From Polydactylus sextarius (lineage: Eukaryota; Chordata; Actinopteri; Polynemidae): DNA of 64,000 nt. Position numbers and translations under genes: made by a program. Numbering within the stretch: the first letter of the stretch is position 1; the number at the start of each line of letters is the position of its first letter. This document shows, piece after piece, positions 33,964 to 46,794 of the stretch. Location of the stretch: the NCBI GenBank assembly GCA_016801845.1, contig CM028920.1:7186501-7250500 (forward strand). Direction: 5' to 3'. The notes under the pieces were generated by a model. That model was not told the origin of the DNA and did no database searches. It saw only the letters and a list, made by a program, of their open reading frames with translations.

Positions 33964-36900
33964 GTAAGTATGCGTGTAAACTACTGTCAGTCTGCAACCA
34001 GGGAATACAGTGGAATTGTATCTGGACCAAAACAAAGCATATGAACCTAATACGGGATTATAGGAGTGATTTTTCTAACAGAACACATATTGTGTAAAAG
34101 AAACCCTGCTTTTTCTAATTACAATTAGCTTGTATGTCTCTGGCTTGAATACAAAAGTTTGGCAAACCGCGAAGACATGGCACATTGATGAGTCGATCCA
34201 ATGACAGCGGTAGTAGTCGCCATTGCCAAGAGAAAAAAGCAGAGCTCTGGCAAACTGTAGCCCGAGTTTGTGGATCTCTGATAGACGGGGGTAGAAAAAC
34301 TCTCCCCTACATGGACGAGATTTATTCCCCTGCAGTGGCAGTAAACACAACACAACACATGGGCCCATTTAAAACGGAGCTGTGCTCTGAGCTTCACGAG
34401 ATAATTACGGCTGAAGAACAGTAAAAGTGACAAACAAGGGAGTGGGCGCAGTTACAGTGGTGAGTATAACTGAAGAATGACAAGGATTGATGGCGTCGTG
34501 ATATTAGAGGGTGAAATTTAATGCTGACCTAGAAATTAAAACCTACGCTGTGAGTACACACGGCAAGACTGTTGTTAACCCCTCACACTAAGAGTAAAAC
34601 GAGCTTTGGGATATTTCAGTCATCAGGAAGAAACTCTGCCGCTCATTTATTCTATACAGCTTCATGGGCAGTGAGACTAATCGTCTTTCTGTTACATCAT
34701 GTATCAAAATGGACACAAGTTAAAGGAAACAAATGGGTTTGTCATAGAAAAATACAAGAACAATGGCTTCATTCCCAAAACACAAAATTGTGAGAGTTTT
34801 TAAGGTGTGTCTTCCTCTCAATATTTATGGTCAGGATTGTTGTGTATGTGACTGAACTCCTGTGGGTTTTGATTCATGCTTTTCGTGGTTTGGAGCAAGC
34901 AAGACCTTGGGCTGTGGGTTTGGACACATCCAATAAACACACATGAATATGCACAAACTCACACACACACATACACACTCATTCAGAATAAACACAATCA
35001 GAGGTTACTCATGTCAAGTGGGAAAAGTGAAAAAAGGCCATTCCTGTAAAAGGTTTGAACTTATAAGGTGGGAAGACGCAAATCTTCCCATCAGCTGGGT
35101 TATTTATTTCCTTGTTTCAGAAACAAGAGCGATGGTTAGTGAGAGATCCCTGGGCCTTGGTCCCAGACAGAAAGTCTGACTTTCTCAAATCAAGTCCAGC
35201 AAAGACATTCGAGTGAACGCCGTCTCCCGGAGAGGATCAGGTCTTATCAGGGCGTAGAAAAAAACACCAACTGTGTAGTTCATGGTTTGGACAACAGAAC
35301 AAATTCTCCGTGGTTCAAGCCAAGCGTTATCCACATCCATTCCTGGGTTGCTCTATCTAAAATCATGCTAAATACTGTTTATATGTTCAGTGTGGAACTG
35401 ATTTAAATGCATATTTTCTCTAAGTCCCTGGCTGCAATAGTAGTGGCTGTTGTTGAAATTCTAGTTTATTTATTTCTGTGGGCTGTCATTCCAAACCTGC
35501 TTGGACTCGAACTAATCAACAATCAATTACAGGACAAAATGCAGCTATACAGTATGAAAAGGACAGTGTGGAAGACATAACAAGTCCCCCACTAATCTGC
35601 AGAAGCCAGGCCAGGGTACCTGGCACCGCCACCACCAGATGCTTAAATGTGTTTAAGGAAAAACTGCAATGAAAACCTTCATACATTTATTTATCCTGCA
35701 TCATGCATAAGCACTGGAACAAGAAATACAGTCTCCTATAAATCTCCCTGCCAAAAGCACTGCTATTATTTTGTAATTGCAGTGCTTATGGATGATTTTA
35801 ATCCAGTGCAAATCTACCTTATTTATTATTTATTCAGTATTCTTTTTTAAGTTAGCGCACAAATGGCTCCCCACATTTTGTTAAAGACAGATGTCCCCTG
35901 TTAAAGGTAATCCCGCAAAAAATCAACAACATAATTTCTTTTTTTTTTTTTTTTTTTTTTACTTCTCTTCTGGACATAAAGTTTCTGTTTTTCTTGGTGC
36001 CTTAAAAATAGATGCAGAACCTTGTTTTTAATAGACTTTGAGGGCAGATTTGCAAAAAAGAGACTGGAACATTATTTATTTCACTCAACAAAAGTCTAAA
36101 GGAGCTAAAACAAATACAGTGATAAAAATCAGTCGGCCCATTTTTTTTTTTTTTGTGCCTTTTTGTGGAAATTTCAGCTTTTTTCCGTAATGCTGCTTTG
36201 CTTCTGGTTGCTGATTGTGGTGTTGCATTGGGTTGCCTTTTCTGGTGGTTAACTCTCAGCCCCAGCACTTTCAAGAATTACACCCATATCATACTCGAGG
36301 ATTAGTGTGCAGAAGGGTGTGGAAAACATGTGGCCACAATGTCATAATAGCTTGAATATGGACAGTTTTATAATTTTAGAAATGAGGCAATTTGCTGTAA
36401 ACCTGCTTGAGGCAGGCGAAGTTTGCCCTCATTTGCATGAAGCTGAAAATTTTCAACTTTTAACCCGCTTGCGAATGAAATCCCACAATGCCTTGCAAAG
36501 CAATTCGCTCGTGTCCCATAGGGAAAGAGTAGGGGTGAACGTTTTTATCATTAAACCTGTCAGGTCTGACTGGGTAGCATGACATATTTTGTACTAATGA
36601 GAAAAAGCAGCTAGTAGACATGATAGTGCATACTGTTTCAAAAAGTATATTCTATATGAAATTCCTGCTACTTCCCTTCAATAAACATTGGAGGTGTATT
36701 AAAAGTTCAGTTGTGTGGGAGGAACAGAAGTTCGTCAAATCAGGATCAGTTTCCCACAGAGAACATTTATTCCCAAGTCCTTGTTATTAATAACATTCTT
36801 CTGAACTGAAGACACAAGTGTCAGAGCAGGATAGATGCATGAAGTCAGACTTACACAATGGTTGCTACTGTGTGTCGAACCATGCGTTTGTGTGCTGTTA

Positions 36901-38364
36901 GTACTTTCAGGACAGGACTATTAGCTGGCTCCTTACAGGGAAACTCAGTGGGGTTTAAATGTGTTTTGTCTTGCTGTTGATTCAAGCTGTGCTACTTTGA
37001 GGCTCCACAATCATCATGGGTGGTCACATTGGACCCTTGGCACAGCATATACGAACATACAAACACACACTTACATATAAATGTTAACGTGCCAAAAGTA
37101 CAGTTTAATCGCAGTTGCACTATACAAAACTGCGTTGTGTCGTGTGCGTGTGCACACACACACACACACACACACAATGTGGTTTGACATGTGCACATAT
37201 ACAATTAATTTTCTCTCATTTCAACAAAAACACTTATGCACATTATGTAAAAGCACAAAAGCTATACTGCGTGTTTATATAACCTCAGCACCAATTCAAA
37301 GGAGCATACACACTCATTCATCCTACTTCATACACACTCACACCCCCCTGTTGTGCCGTAAAAACAAACTGCTCAAAATATGGCATTTGTCTTCTGATTA
37401 AACACATGCATTCCAGCAAAGTGCGTTTTGGCCGGCCTGGCAACAGCCGTCATATTGACAGTTGGACGCACGGTTTGTCCGGGTGATCTCTCATGAAGGG
37501 AAGCTTTATGGCACAGCCAGCTCCATATAATCAGCTTTAAATGGCCCCAATGCTAACGAGGACGACTGTACACTCCCTCTCTTCATACCAGCCAGTCGGC
37601 CCCCAGGAGTCAGGAAAGACAACGGCTACAGAGGCCATTAAGGAACAAGGAATGTCGAGGGGGTTCAAAGATCCCAGAGAGTTAAATTTATGGACATATA
37701 ACTCTGATAATGTTTCAGTATCCATAACCATCTGTCTGGAAATAGTTAATGTGGAATGAAGATTTGCCTTTGCATGCAATGTTGACAATGCTGCTATAGC
37801 TATGCAGATGGGATGGGACAGTAAAGTTAGCAGCCAAAGCATTTGAGGTTACTTGAAGCTGGCTTGACTAAAAAAAAATCAAGGATTTTAATTTATAGAC
37901 TGAAAGTATTGGATCATTTATTTCAAGAAATGCTGATACTGCTGTAATAAATCTACTCCTTATGTCTTGGAAACAATACACAGTGACCTAAAGATGTTGG
38001 CTGATTTAACATATGACTGATTTTAAGCATAACTGACCTTATTCTTCCATGTCCTCCTAATTACATCACTTATCAAACTTATTTGTTTTGACAATAAACG
38101 GGTAAGAGTAATCAATTACCCAACAGCAAAAGGAAATACACATCGCATTACTTCCATTACTAAAGCCAACAGTGTTTTTGTCGCCTCCAAAGTCTCTACA
38201 TGAACTCAATGAGACATGGTAGTCTGACAAACAGGAAGCAGTGACCAGATTAAGTGATTTTACATCCACTCTGGCTACTTGTTAAACTAAGCAAGTAATA
38301 GTTGTTTTGGCAGCTTGTTACAATTTATGCTTCTTTTTTGTACCATTTGGACAGTTTCCTCCTA
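33964..38364. other. noncoding region with candidate regulatory blocks
   Basis: No exon supported. 34140-34430 and 37420-37760 are mixed-composition, repeat-free blocks that look more constrained than their surroundings; the first contains ATTTAAAACGG and GATAATTACGG. A T tract lies at 35939-35960, and 36400-36560 resembles a CpG-decayed transposon fragment. A CA run is listed separately. Confidence 0.45.
37153..37176. repeat. (CA)n microsatellite
   Basis: Perfect CA run of 12 units. Confidence 0.9.
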
Positions 38365-38530
38365 CATCCATCCATCCATTAACTGTACCTCTTATCCATT
38401 GGGGGTTGCGGGGGTTGACATTGGGCGAGAGGCCAATCAACCTACTGCATGTCTTGGGGACTGTGGGAGGAAGCCAGAGAACCCGGAGAAAAAGCTAATA
38501 TGGGCACGCCACGTTCAAACCCAGAAGCTT
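38365..38530 (+). repeat. decayed copy of a ubiquitous teleost interspersed repeat
   Basis: Landmarks: CATCCATCCATCC, TTATCCATTGGGGGTTGCGGGG, GACATTGGGCGAGAGGC, CAACCTACTGCATGTCTT and GGACTGTGGGAGGAAGCC with AGAACCCGGAGA. Same family as 27626-27825 but opposite strand, with the central part deleted. The accidental open frame at 38315-38587 runs through it and is not a gene. Confidence 0.75.
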
Positions 38531-40046
38531 GTTGCTGTTTCTGTGAGAAGACGGAGCTGCAAAAACAGTTATGTTATATTCCATTAGTAGTTTGATTGAC
38601 ATTGACATGGAACATAGTCCACCCGGCTTAGGTTCACATGCGATAACTGATAACTGATTAACATGAAGCCAAATGTTATTTCATTTTATTACAACTCAGA
38701 TGAATTTTGTTTCCCAGGTTGTAACTGAAGTCAAATGTCTCCTCATTTTGTAGAAAGAAACCACTTCCCTGCAGTCCCTGAGCCAAGCCAACGCTCCTGA
38801 CCAGTCCATTTACTGAAAACACAAAGACCAAACTGAAAACAGCCCTACATTAACTGTTATTAAGATGGTCATGAAGCCAATTTCCATATTGTCAAAGTAA
38901 TGTAGTGTTGGTAGAATTAGTTACTATAGCTTGATGATGGAATATCACTCTAACTTGTTACTGAAAAAGTGTCACTAAGTATACGATTCTCATGGTTGAT
39001 ATAATGAAGTGCAGGGTGACTTACTGTAAGACGATATCTACAGCAGTAAAGTGACAGCATTTACAAGTATGATTCATCTTCAAAGACCCAAGAATTGAAA
39101 AATGAAAAAAGGGAGAAAGTTTTTCAGATCTAAACCAAGATTACAGTTATATTAAATGTAATGTGATCGTTCACATATGTTCGGTACTTCAGTATCATAT
39201 TTTATTGTGTCATTAATCTCTAATTCATCTTTGTCATTTGGCACAGTTAAAGTCATAAGAAACTCAGAAATCAACAGACAGCGCACTGAGAACTGGACAG
39301 AGTTACAGTGTCTTGTGCTGTGTGAGAAGGTCAGACGCTGTTATTACTGTGTCAAGGCTCCACCGTCGAACTGAAAACCTTTCATATCCTCAAGCGACTG
39401 ATTCAGGCAAAATGCCTTTACAATTATGTAGTGGCTCCTTCTCAACAATGTCTGAGGTGGAGTAAGAAAACAGCCTGGTGAACGTCAGGATAACGTCAGC
39501 GGGGGTCTGTCCTGCACTTTATTCACATGGATGAGAAAGAGAAGAGAGAAGAACTGAACATTGGTATTTTAGCTTCAGGCACAAACTCACTACAATAGAA
39601 GCTCACAAGCTACTCCAACTGTGTGTCACAAGTTAGTTAGCTAACTTAGATTGCTAACATTAGGACTGATTAATATTAGATGCTACTTGTGGTTCATGTT
39701 ATTCCAGCAACTGCTGAGTTATTGCAACGCTCCAGCAAACTCAGTGTTGTGTTTGCATCACATTATACAAAGTATGGGAGGGTTTAGCTAGCTTTGGATG
39801 TCTTGCTTAGTTTCAGGTTTAAGGGAAGTGACTGGGCAGGAAAAAATTAAAAGAAGTAGTATCCTATCCATTGTGAACTGAAATATGTAAGTCATGTCAG
39901 ATATGGAGTCATGAAGTAGTGTGCCATCAGAGTAACATTATCTAGTAGTGTACAAATGACAGTATGATAGACAGTGGCAGCCAGTCACTAGGATGCCATG
40001 ATATGATATTATACTAAACATATATTAAGTCAATTAAATGTGCTTT

Positions 40047-40215
40047 CTCCTACTTCACCCTGTATTTATGAAATACATTTCTAACCTGTTTAAACTGTAT
40101 TCATTTAAACTGTATTTGAATACATATACTTTGCATACACTTCTGTCTGCCATTTTGAGAGCATGTAACCTGAGGCAGAATTTTATTTGATGGCCTCAAG
40201 ATGGAAATGTTTAGC
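40047..40215 (+). repeat. dispersed repeat, copy A (partner at 52725-52900)
   Basis: Shares ordered blocks with 52725-52900: CCTACTTCACCCTGTAT versus CCTACTTCACTCTGTAT, then GAGCATGTAACCTGAGGC versus AAGCATGTGACCTGAGGC, then ATTTTATTTGATGGC versus ATTTTAATTGCCGGC. Same orientation, 12.7 kb apart, diverged. Not recognised as a named family. Confidence 0.6.
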
Positions 40216-40714
40216 CAGACTAGTACTACCTAGTGCTTCCGCTCAATTTCTCATTTTGCTTCAGCACTTGGACAGGTAGCTGTTTGTAAGATTTGGTTCA
40301 CACCAACTCTGAACTGTTCAGGTCAGTCAGATAACAGAGGGAGGGCTGAAAGCAATGACACTGAACTCAAGCGTTCAAGCTTCAGTTTCCGATGTAGTTT
40401 GAGCAGCACCGAGCGAAGCTGATGAGACGGATATAGATGCATATAAAACGCAGGATCCACAATATTTGAAAACACATGTTTTCCACATGTGCTCAACTGC
40501 TACTTCCCTGGAATGCCATTAACACCTGGATACCAACAGGTGCGTTCCGGTGCTTTCCAGCTTGGTCAAGGCCAAGCAGTAGCGATTGGTTGAAGCGGAA
40601 AGTATCTGCCCACCGTCAGTGAACGTATGCCAAAGGATAGGTTTCAAACGCTTTGCACAAAGTGAAACAATGTGAAAGCATCTGATGCGTCAGACGCTTT
40701 GGGCTTCTCTATGT

Positions 40715-40795
40715 ACAGTGCCTTGAAATCAATGCTTTTATGATTTGGTGCTATATAAATAGAATTAAATTGAATTGAATTAAACTGAAGATCTG
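40715..40795 (+). repeat. 3' tail of a retroelement (GCTATATAAATA ... TTGAATTGAAT type)
   Basis: ACAGTGCCTTGAAATCAA, GATTTGGTGCTATATAAATAGAATT and then AATTGAATTGAATT form the familiar ending of fish LINE/SINE repeats ('cgccttgag ... gatttggcgctatataaataaaattgaattgaatt'). Only the last ~80 bp is present. Confidence 0.6.
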
Positions 40796-42520
40796 CCCTG
40801 CCCACTTTTGTTGGGATAGAAAATCTGAGCTATTTTTAAAAAATATTTCTTTGCAGAAACATCCTTTTACACTACGTACACTGGAGGAACAATTTAAAAT
40901 TTAAACAGCATTAAGGTGATGGAGGACAGACACTATTGTTCCTGCGGGTTGTAACATGGGACTCCCTGCAGTCTGTGTATTGCTCTTGAAGTACTTGTGC
41001 AACTTTGGTTACACAAGTACTTGGTTCCTGTGTTTTGGTCAGATTGAAGGTGTAGAAAATTGAATAAGATGGGACCTTTTATGTAGATCATGTTTAATAA
41101 AGTCAAAACAGTCTCACTGAAAAGTAACTTTGTATTTTAATTCACCTTTAAACACCTTGAAGCTATATGAAAGAAGAAAAAAAAAGATGTCATTGTCACA
41201 GGTAAAAGCCTGACCTGACCATATACATTGTATCACCCTCAGATCAGGCTTAACAGTCTTTTCCATTTTAGTTACTATATGAGTAGAAGACATCATTTCA
41301 GGAGCTGTGGTGAATAAAAAAACCTCCAGTGAATTGAACTTACCACACATATCATATCTGCAGGCAGCTTCTTGAATTGTTTACTCCGTGTTCAGCCATG
41401 CAAATCTTATTAAACGAGCTGAGCTACAATGGGACAAATGGGCAGAAGTTAACAAGGCAGAGAGCATCTGGTAAAAGTAAATCTTTACAAGCCTCAGAGA
41501 CACAGACAAGGCATCGCTGTGAAAAAGACACATTATACAGCGATGGGAAGAGGGTGGCTTTATGGGACAGCTGTGTAACCAAAGAGAGTAAGAGGAAGCG
41601 TTAAAGGACGCTACTGAGACAAGTTGACATCAACTGTCTTCCCTGACTTTATGTTACAGTTTATGGAGAAACAGTAGGTGATTTGTTTACATGGATATCA
41701 CCTAAACATGTTTTTCAGAAGACTTATGACCAGAAACTCTTCATCTTTATTGTCTGACAGTGGGCAAACTTAATTCTAGCACTTTTAACAATTAAGAAAT
41801 AACGAAAAAATGATATAAAATGATGATGGATGGGATGTTAAGTAAGACTGTACTTACTACTACATGTCCAGACATATAAGGATCTTTCTGAATCCACCTC
41901 TGCTTTCACTGCTTTCATAGCTGTGATATTTGTCATCATTGCTCAATCCACGTAAATGATCTGAGGCAGGCAGTTCTCCCTCTGTGTGAAGCTTGTAAAA
42001 GTATCACTGCTGCTTTGCGACTGTAGAGTTAAATGCCTGTAAAAGCAGTGTGTGTCTGTCTCAGTATGTGAGTATTCTTTTACATTAAAGCTGGGGTAGG
42101 TTACTGCCTGTGTGTGTGTGTATGTATGTGTGTGTTTGTGTGTGTGTATGTAACCTCAAAATACCACAAATTTACAGGATGCCTATTTACATAGCAGACA
42201 TAATTGAAACCATTAAAAATGTTTGTCATCCACAAGGAGGGAAAGTCACTAATCAAAGTATGCTGATTACTGTAATCATGAATAAGCTTCACTCATGCGC
42301 TGACAACATAAATCAGAGTGAGGCTGTTTAAAAAGACTCGCACCTTCCTGATAAATTGGGATAATTTGCCTTGATATTGCAGCAGGCTGCAGCATCTGGA
42401 AACCAAAACAACGAACTGAAAGACACTACACATTCAAAAATGCAAATACAGGATATACATGCCCCTATAACCAAGTAATTTTGACACATATGCAAAGTAT
42501 CTATCTATATCAATAAAGTT

Positions 42521-42809
<289 letters not shown>

Positions 42810-44232
42810 GGTCAAGGCTTTGTAGAGTTGAGGCAACGCTGGCATATGATTATTCTCTGTGAGTTATTATAAGCAGTTTCTTTCATATAACACTTAATAA
42901 TCTTATCCGTTGTTCACATAAAATATTGATTAATGCAGCTTAAAGTGAAGGTTATTTATGCAGTCCTGGCAGGAGGAAGTTGCGGGTTAGGGTGGAACCT
43001 GGAATTTTAACTTCAGCAAAGTGAAATTGTGTGTAATTTGTCAAAAAAAAGGAGCTCAATATCCAAAAACACCAACTCTTAACTCAAATAAAAGTATTTC
43101 TTCTTGCGCAGGATATTCTCGTACTGTATTCTTTTTCCACCTCTCTGTCCACCTTGAATTTACTTGCGCAGTCTTTTAAAGTTGGCTCCACTGATGTCTC
43201 TGAACCAGCACATGATACAGTACGTTGAAACTTTACGACTACCTGGCGATTTCTGGCGACTTTCTGAGCGGCCAATAGTTATTTGGCGCGATTTTGACTT
43301 CAATTCTAATGTGTGTCCAATGTTCCCAAGCGCTATGGAAAACTTTGCAGGTTTCAGCAGCTGTGGTGTTTCGGTGGACGAAAAACCTCCAGGACTGAGC
43401 GGCGCTGGCACACAGAGAACGCTGGGTGCAACTCACCTCTGTGAGTGTTTTCTCAACTGGACTCCAATATAGAAGACTCAGCACTAAAGCACTATCCCAG
43501 ATGTATCCTATGCATCAAGCTTTTTGATTGCTGTCCATATACGACACGGCGCCCAAATGGCCGTGGATCCGATGGCTTTCCAGTGGCTTTATGACTTGAG
43601 ATCTTAATAAAGTGCCTGAATGACTTTCCAATGCTTTCATTCAGCCTTATTCTCTTTACTGGAGGAAAGCTCTCTCTCTCTCAGAGCTGTGAGGATCTGC
43701 CTTGAAGAGCTTTGCAGGTTTTTGCCTTTGAAGGATCCATACAGCAGGGATTTTCCCACTACAATTCATCACTGTCTGTCTTTTCTGTGTGTGTGAGTGT
43801 GTCGGTCTGCCACAGGCCTTTACCGCTATTAGAGGGGATTTTGCCCTGTCTTTGAGGTGGTGATCTGTTTCGTTTTAATAGGTGAGAACTTGGATTAGTT
43901 TTGAATCTCCTCCGCACACTGTAAGAGTCGCTTTCCCACAAGGCGCTGCATATCATCATGCAGTGGACCACCATTGCCCTGGATGTGTGGTGGGTCTTGC
44001 ATGTGTGCTTTTTAAGAACTCCTGCGATGAGATCACACTGAGAACATGGGCAGCGAGATGACCAAGACGCTAAACACAAGGGCCAGAAGTTTGATTTGCT
44101 GGTGAACCTTGTGAAAGATTGAATAGCTGAAGAGCCAGATGTTTCCCAGAGGAGTTGGTGGAGACCAAAACATTTCTTGAAGATTTTTTACATTTGTTGG
44201 ACAGCAAGGAACTCTTGTTTTTCTTTTTTCTG
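42810..44232. other. noncoding region with a promoter-like or transposon-derived patch at 43220-43450
   Basis: 43220-43450 is GC-richer and holds GCGGCCAATAG (CCAAT box) followed by TTTGGCGCG (E2F-like), then an ATG at 43336 opening a 35-codon frame to a GTGAGT donor at about 43439. No family is recognised in the frame and no following exon is found, so it is not called a gene. The surroundings are AT-rich. Confidence 0.35.
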
Positions 44233-44245
44233 TGTGCTAACATGT

Positions 44246-44427
44246 CTGTAGATATTCTCATTCTTCCAGGTCATAGTGTCCAACAAAGTTAAATCTAATG
44301 CTACTGGACTGTTGTAGATTCTTGAGGACATTTCACCTTCATCCAGGAGGATTCTTCAATTCTCAGTTCACCAGTTCAGAACTGAAAAATCCTCTTGGAT
44401 GAAAGTGAAACATCTACAGCAGTCCTT
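44246..44427. mobile_element. hairpin-forming short interspersed element with 13-bp flanking duplication
   Basis: The element is bounded by perfect direct repeats TGTGCTAACATGT at 44233-44245 and 44428-44440, read as a target-site duplication. Inside, 44307-44369 and 44377-44427 are inverted copies (GGACTG-TGTAGAT ... ATCTACAGCAGTCC, with CATCCAGGAGGATT pairing to AATCCTCTTGGATG), giving a long stem-loop. The sequence resembles a motif common in fish genomes; family name unknown to me. A 13-bp duplication suggests insertion by LINE machinery. Confidence 0.65.
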
Positions 44428-44440
44428 TGTGCTAACATGT

Positions 44441-46262
44441 TAGCAAACCTGGACATGTCAAACTTTATTAGGTGATAATGTGTTCAAGTTGTGTTCAGGG
44501 TTTGTTATGCTGATCCCTGGAGACAGTAAATTATTTAATTATTAAAGTGAGACTTCCTGATGTTCACATTCTTTGTTTTGATCCTGCAGCCGCACTTTGT
44601 CTAGTACAACCACTAGCTAACATTAACTTTTAAAACTTTTTGTACATTTTGACTTTCTGGATTCCTACTTAATTCTTTATCTAAATACTCCACAAAAAGG
44701 CCCCTAAAAATGTTATAGTGAAAGAAGTTGAGGCATTTTTGCATCAATAAAGCTGAACAAAGATCTTCTGTTTTCAACAGCAGGAAAAGAAATAAGATAC
44801 GTCCATTTGGCTCGATAGCTCAGGTTCTAAACTTTATTGCCCCTGATTGGTTTGTGGCAAGGAACAAAGGACAACATTGAACGCAAAGAGATAAAAATGA
44901 TTAAAAGTTTCTGTGTATATCAAGCAAGAGTTCGACAGTACATTCCACAAATACTGAGTCTCGTGACTTTCTTTCAAAGGGAGGCTTTTCTCCAGACATC
45001 GTTGACAATTTACAACCGCCAGGCTCGCTTCAGGTCCTGAACGTACCATCTCTGAAATGCACACACACTCACCTATTTGGAGTACGTCTCCACTGAAGTA
45101 TTTTGCCAGGAAACCTCAAACGCTTTCATGTGCTTAAGTCATGTCTATCATATTAACCTTAATTGGCTGTGTGAGCGCAAGGAACAACAAACACATGCTG
45201 AGTGCTGCAGAGACAGCTCAGGCCCGAGGGGGAAGAAAAAACAGCGTTCATCAGATAACAGCGACAGGAGAAGACGCAATCAAATGCGATTAGATGCTCG
45301 GGAAAGGATGAAATTGGGTTCATGTCTGTGACCACAAGCTGCTACTGAGTCCAGGGTGGTCGTCATACAATCAGTGGTATTTAACAACTACAAGAACACA
45401 TGATTCATTGAATGTCTCTTAAAAGAAAGAAAACCATGAAAGTCGTCATTCTTTGTCTTCTTGGTCAGTTTATAGTACTTTGACAGATATTACAATTTAA
45501 TTGGTTATACAGTCTTTTCACCATCTGTGGCATCAGATGTTTGGTCTCACAAAACCGGATCCACTTCCTGTGAAACATCCCCCGAATTTCCTCAGAATCT
45601 AACCACAATGGAAATTGCAGAGTCGAATCTCTCAGATGCCGATGGGCGTTGATCCAAATTAGTTACAATATTTAGATTCAAAGGATTGTTTAATTATGTG
45701 CTGATGTTCGACCTTTTTGAAATAATACCGTCACAAGTCACCGCAGTGTAAACACCAATCAGGACCCGGCTAGGGTGTTAAAAGGTTGCAAACAAAATCA
45801 GAAAAATAAGCAAACTCTCTGCCTACACATGTTTTTCCCACATTTTTTTCCTTTTCTTTCTCATCACAAAAACAGCTTGCTTAGTCCCCAAAGGATGAAC
45901 GACAGCAAAAAAAAAAAAAAAAAAAAAAAATAGAAGTAATATCTGTGTAGACAGGTCTCTGGCGTATTTCCATTGTGGGAGTCCCATTTTTTATTTCCTA
46001 AATGACACCTACAGTAAAACATGACCTCAAAGTTTATGTTTGGCTGCTTTCACTGAACCCAGACAAGACTGAGCAGCCTGGAGACAAGTCAGCGTCAGTG
46101 TTGGTTGAGTATTTGGGTCTATTGTGTACACAAATACACACAGAAATATGATCGGCAGCCTAATGCGTTTGCAGAAATCTCAGGAAGCATGAGTGAGTGG
46201 AGCAACTTAGTTAAGTGTTTGATTCACACCTTTGAGCACCACCACCCCTCTACACGTTTTAG
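44441..46262. other. noncoding region
   Basis: No exon supported. 45130-45350 is a mixed-composition block (possible regulatory element), and 45907-45930 is a 24-bp A tract. Confidence 0.45.
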
Positions 46263-46268
46263 ACACAA

Positions 46269-46269
<1 letters not shown>

Positions 46270-46318
<49 letters not shown>
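46270..46318. repeat. (CA)n microsatellite
   Basis: CA run with TA interruptions at its left end. Confidence 0.93.
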
Positions 46319-46485
46319 CTTCTCGTCTCCCACCATTCCTGGCGTCAGTTGAAGCACTTCGTGTGAGACACCCCTCATTAAGTTTGTGTGTGAGAGTGTG
46401 TGAGAGAATTTTGACTGGCCCCTGTCCTCGCTTATTAAACATTCGTAGGAGGCCGACTACTGTTATGTATAAGTTCCCTAAGCTC

Positions 46486-46488
<3 letters not shown>

Positions 46489-46521
<33 letters not shown>
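46489..46521. repeat. (GT)n microsatellite
   Basis: Perfect GT run of about 16 units. Confidence 0.95.
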
Positions 46522-46526
<5 letters not shown>

Positions 46527-46659
46527 ATGAGGCCTGCATCCTGCTGTGGTCGCACAGGGAGAGTGTTTTGTGCTAACAAAGAACCACTGTTCGATGTGTT
46601 AGCATACCAAACTGTGTGGTGACGCAGTTGTCCTTTATCCTACAACTGCATCACATGAC

Positions 46660-46662
<3 letters not shown>

Positions 46663-46701
<39 letters not shown>
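46663..46701. repeat. (TA)n microsatellite
   Basis: Perfect TA run of about 19 units. Confidence 0.95.
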
Positions 46702-46704
<3 letters not shown>

Positions 46705-46794
46705 TTTATATATACTTTAACAGACACTTTCTGTCATTGTGATCCTGAAAATGTGTTGATAGTTTTGATCTATAGGGCCACACACCAATTTTTA

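Larger units (their letters stand above)
38531..42520. other. noncoding region
   Basis: No coding exon seen. It includes the dispersed repeat at 40047-40215 and a repeat tail at 40715-40795, both listed separately. 42112-42146 is an impure GT run. 40240-40700 is unusually rich in decayed CpG-type sequence and may be an old element. Confidence 0.5.

Noticed and set aside
43336..43472. Coding gene start (ATG, 45 codons)
   Set aside because: No domain or homology and no continuing exons recognised; kept only as a promoter/transposon question.
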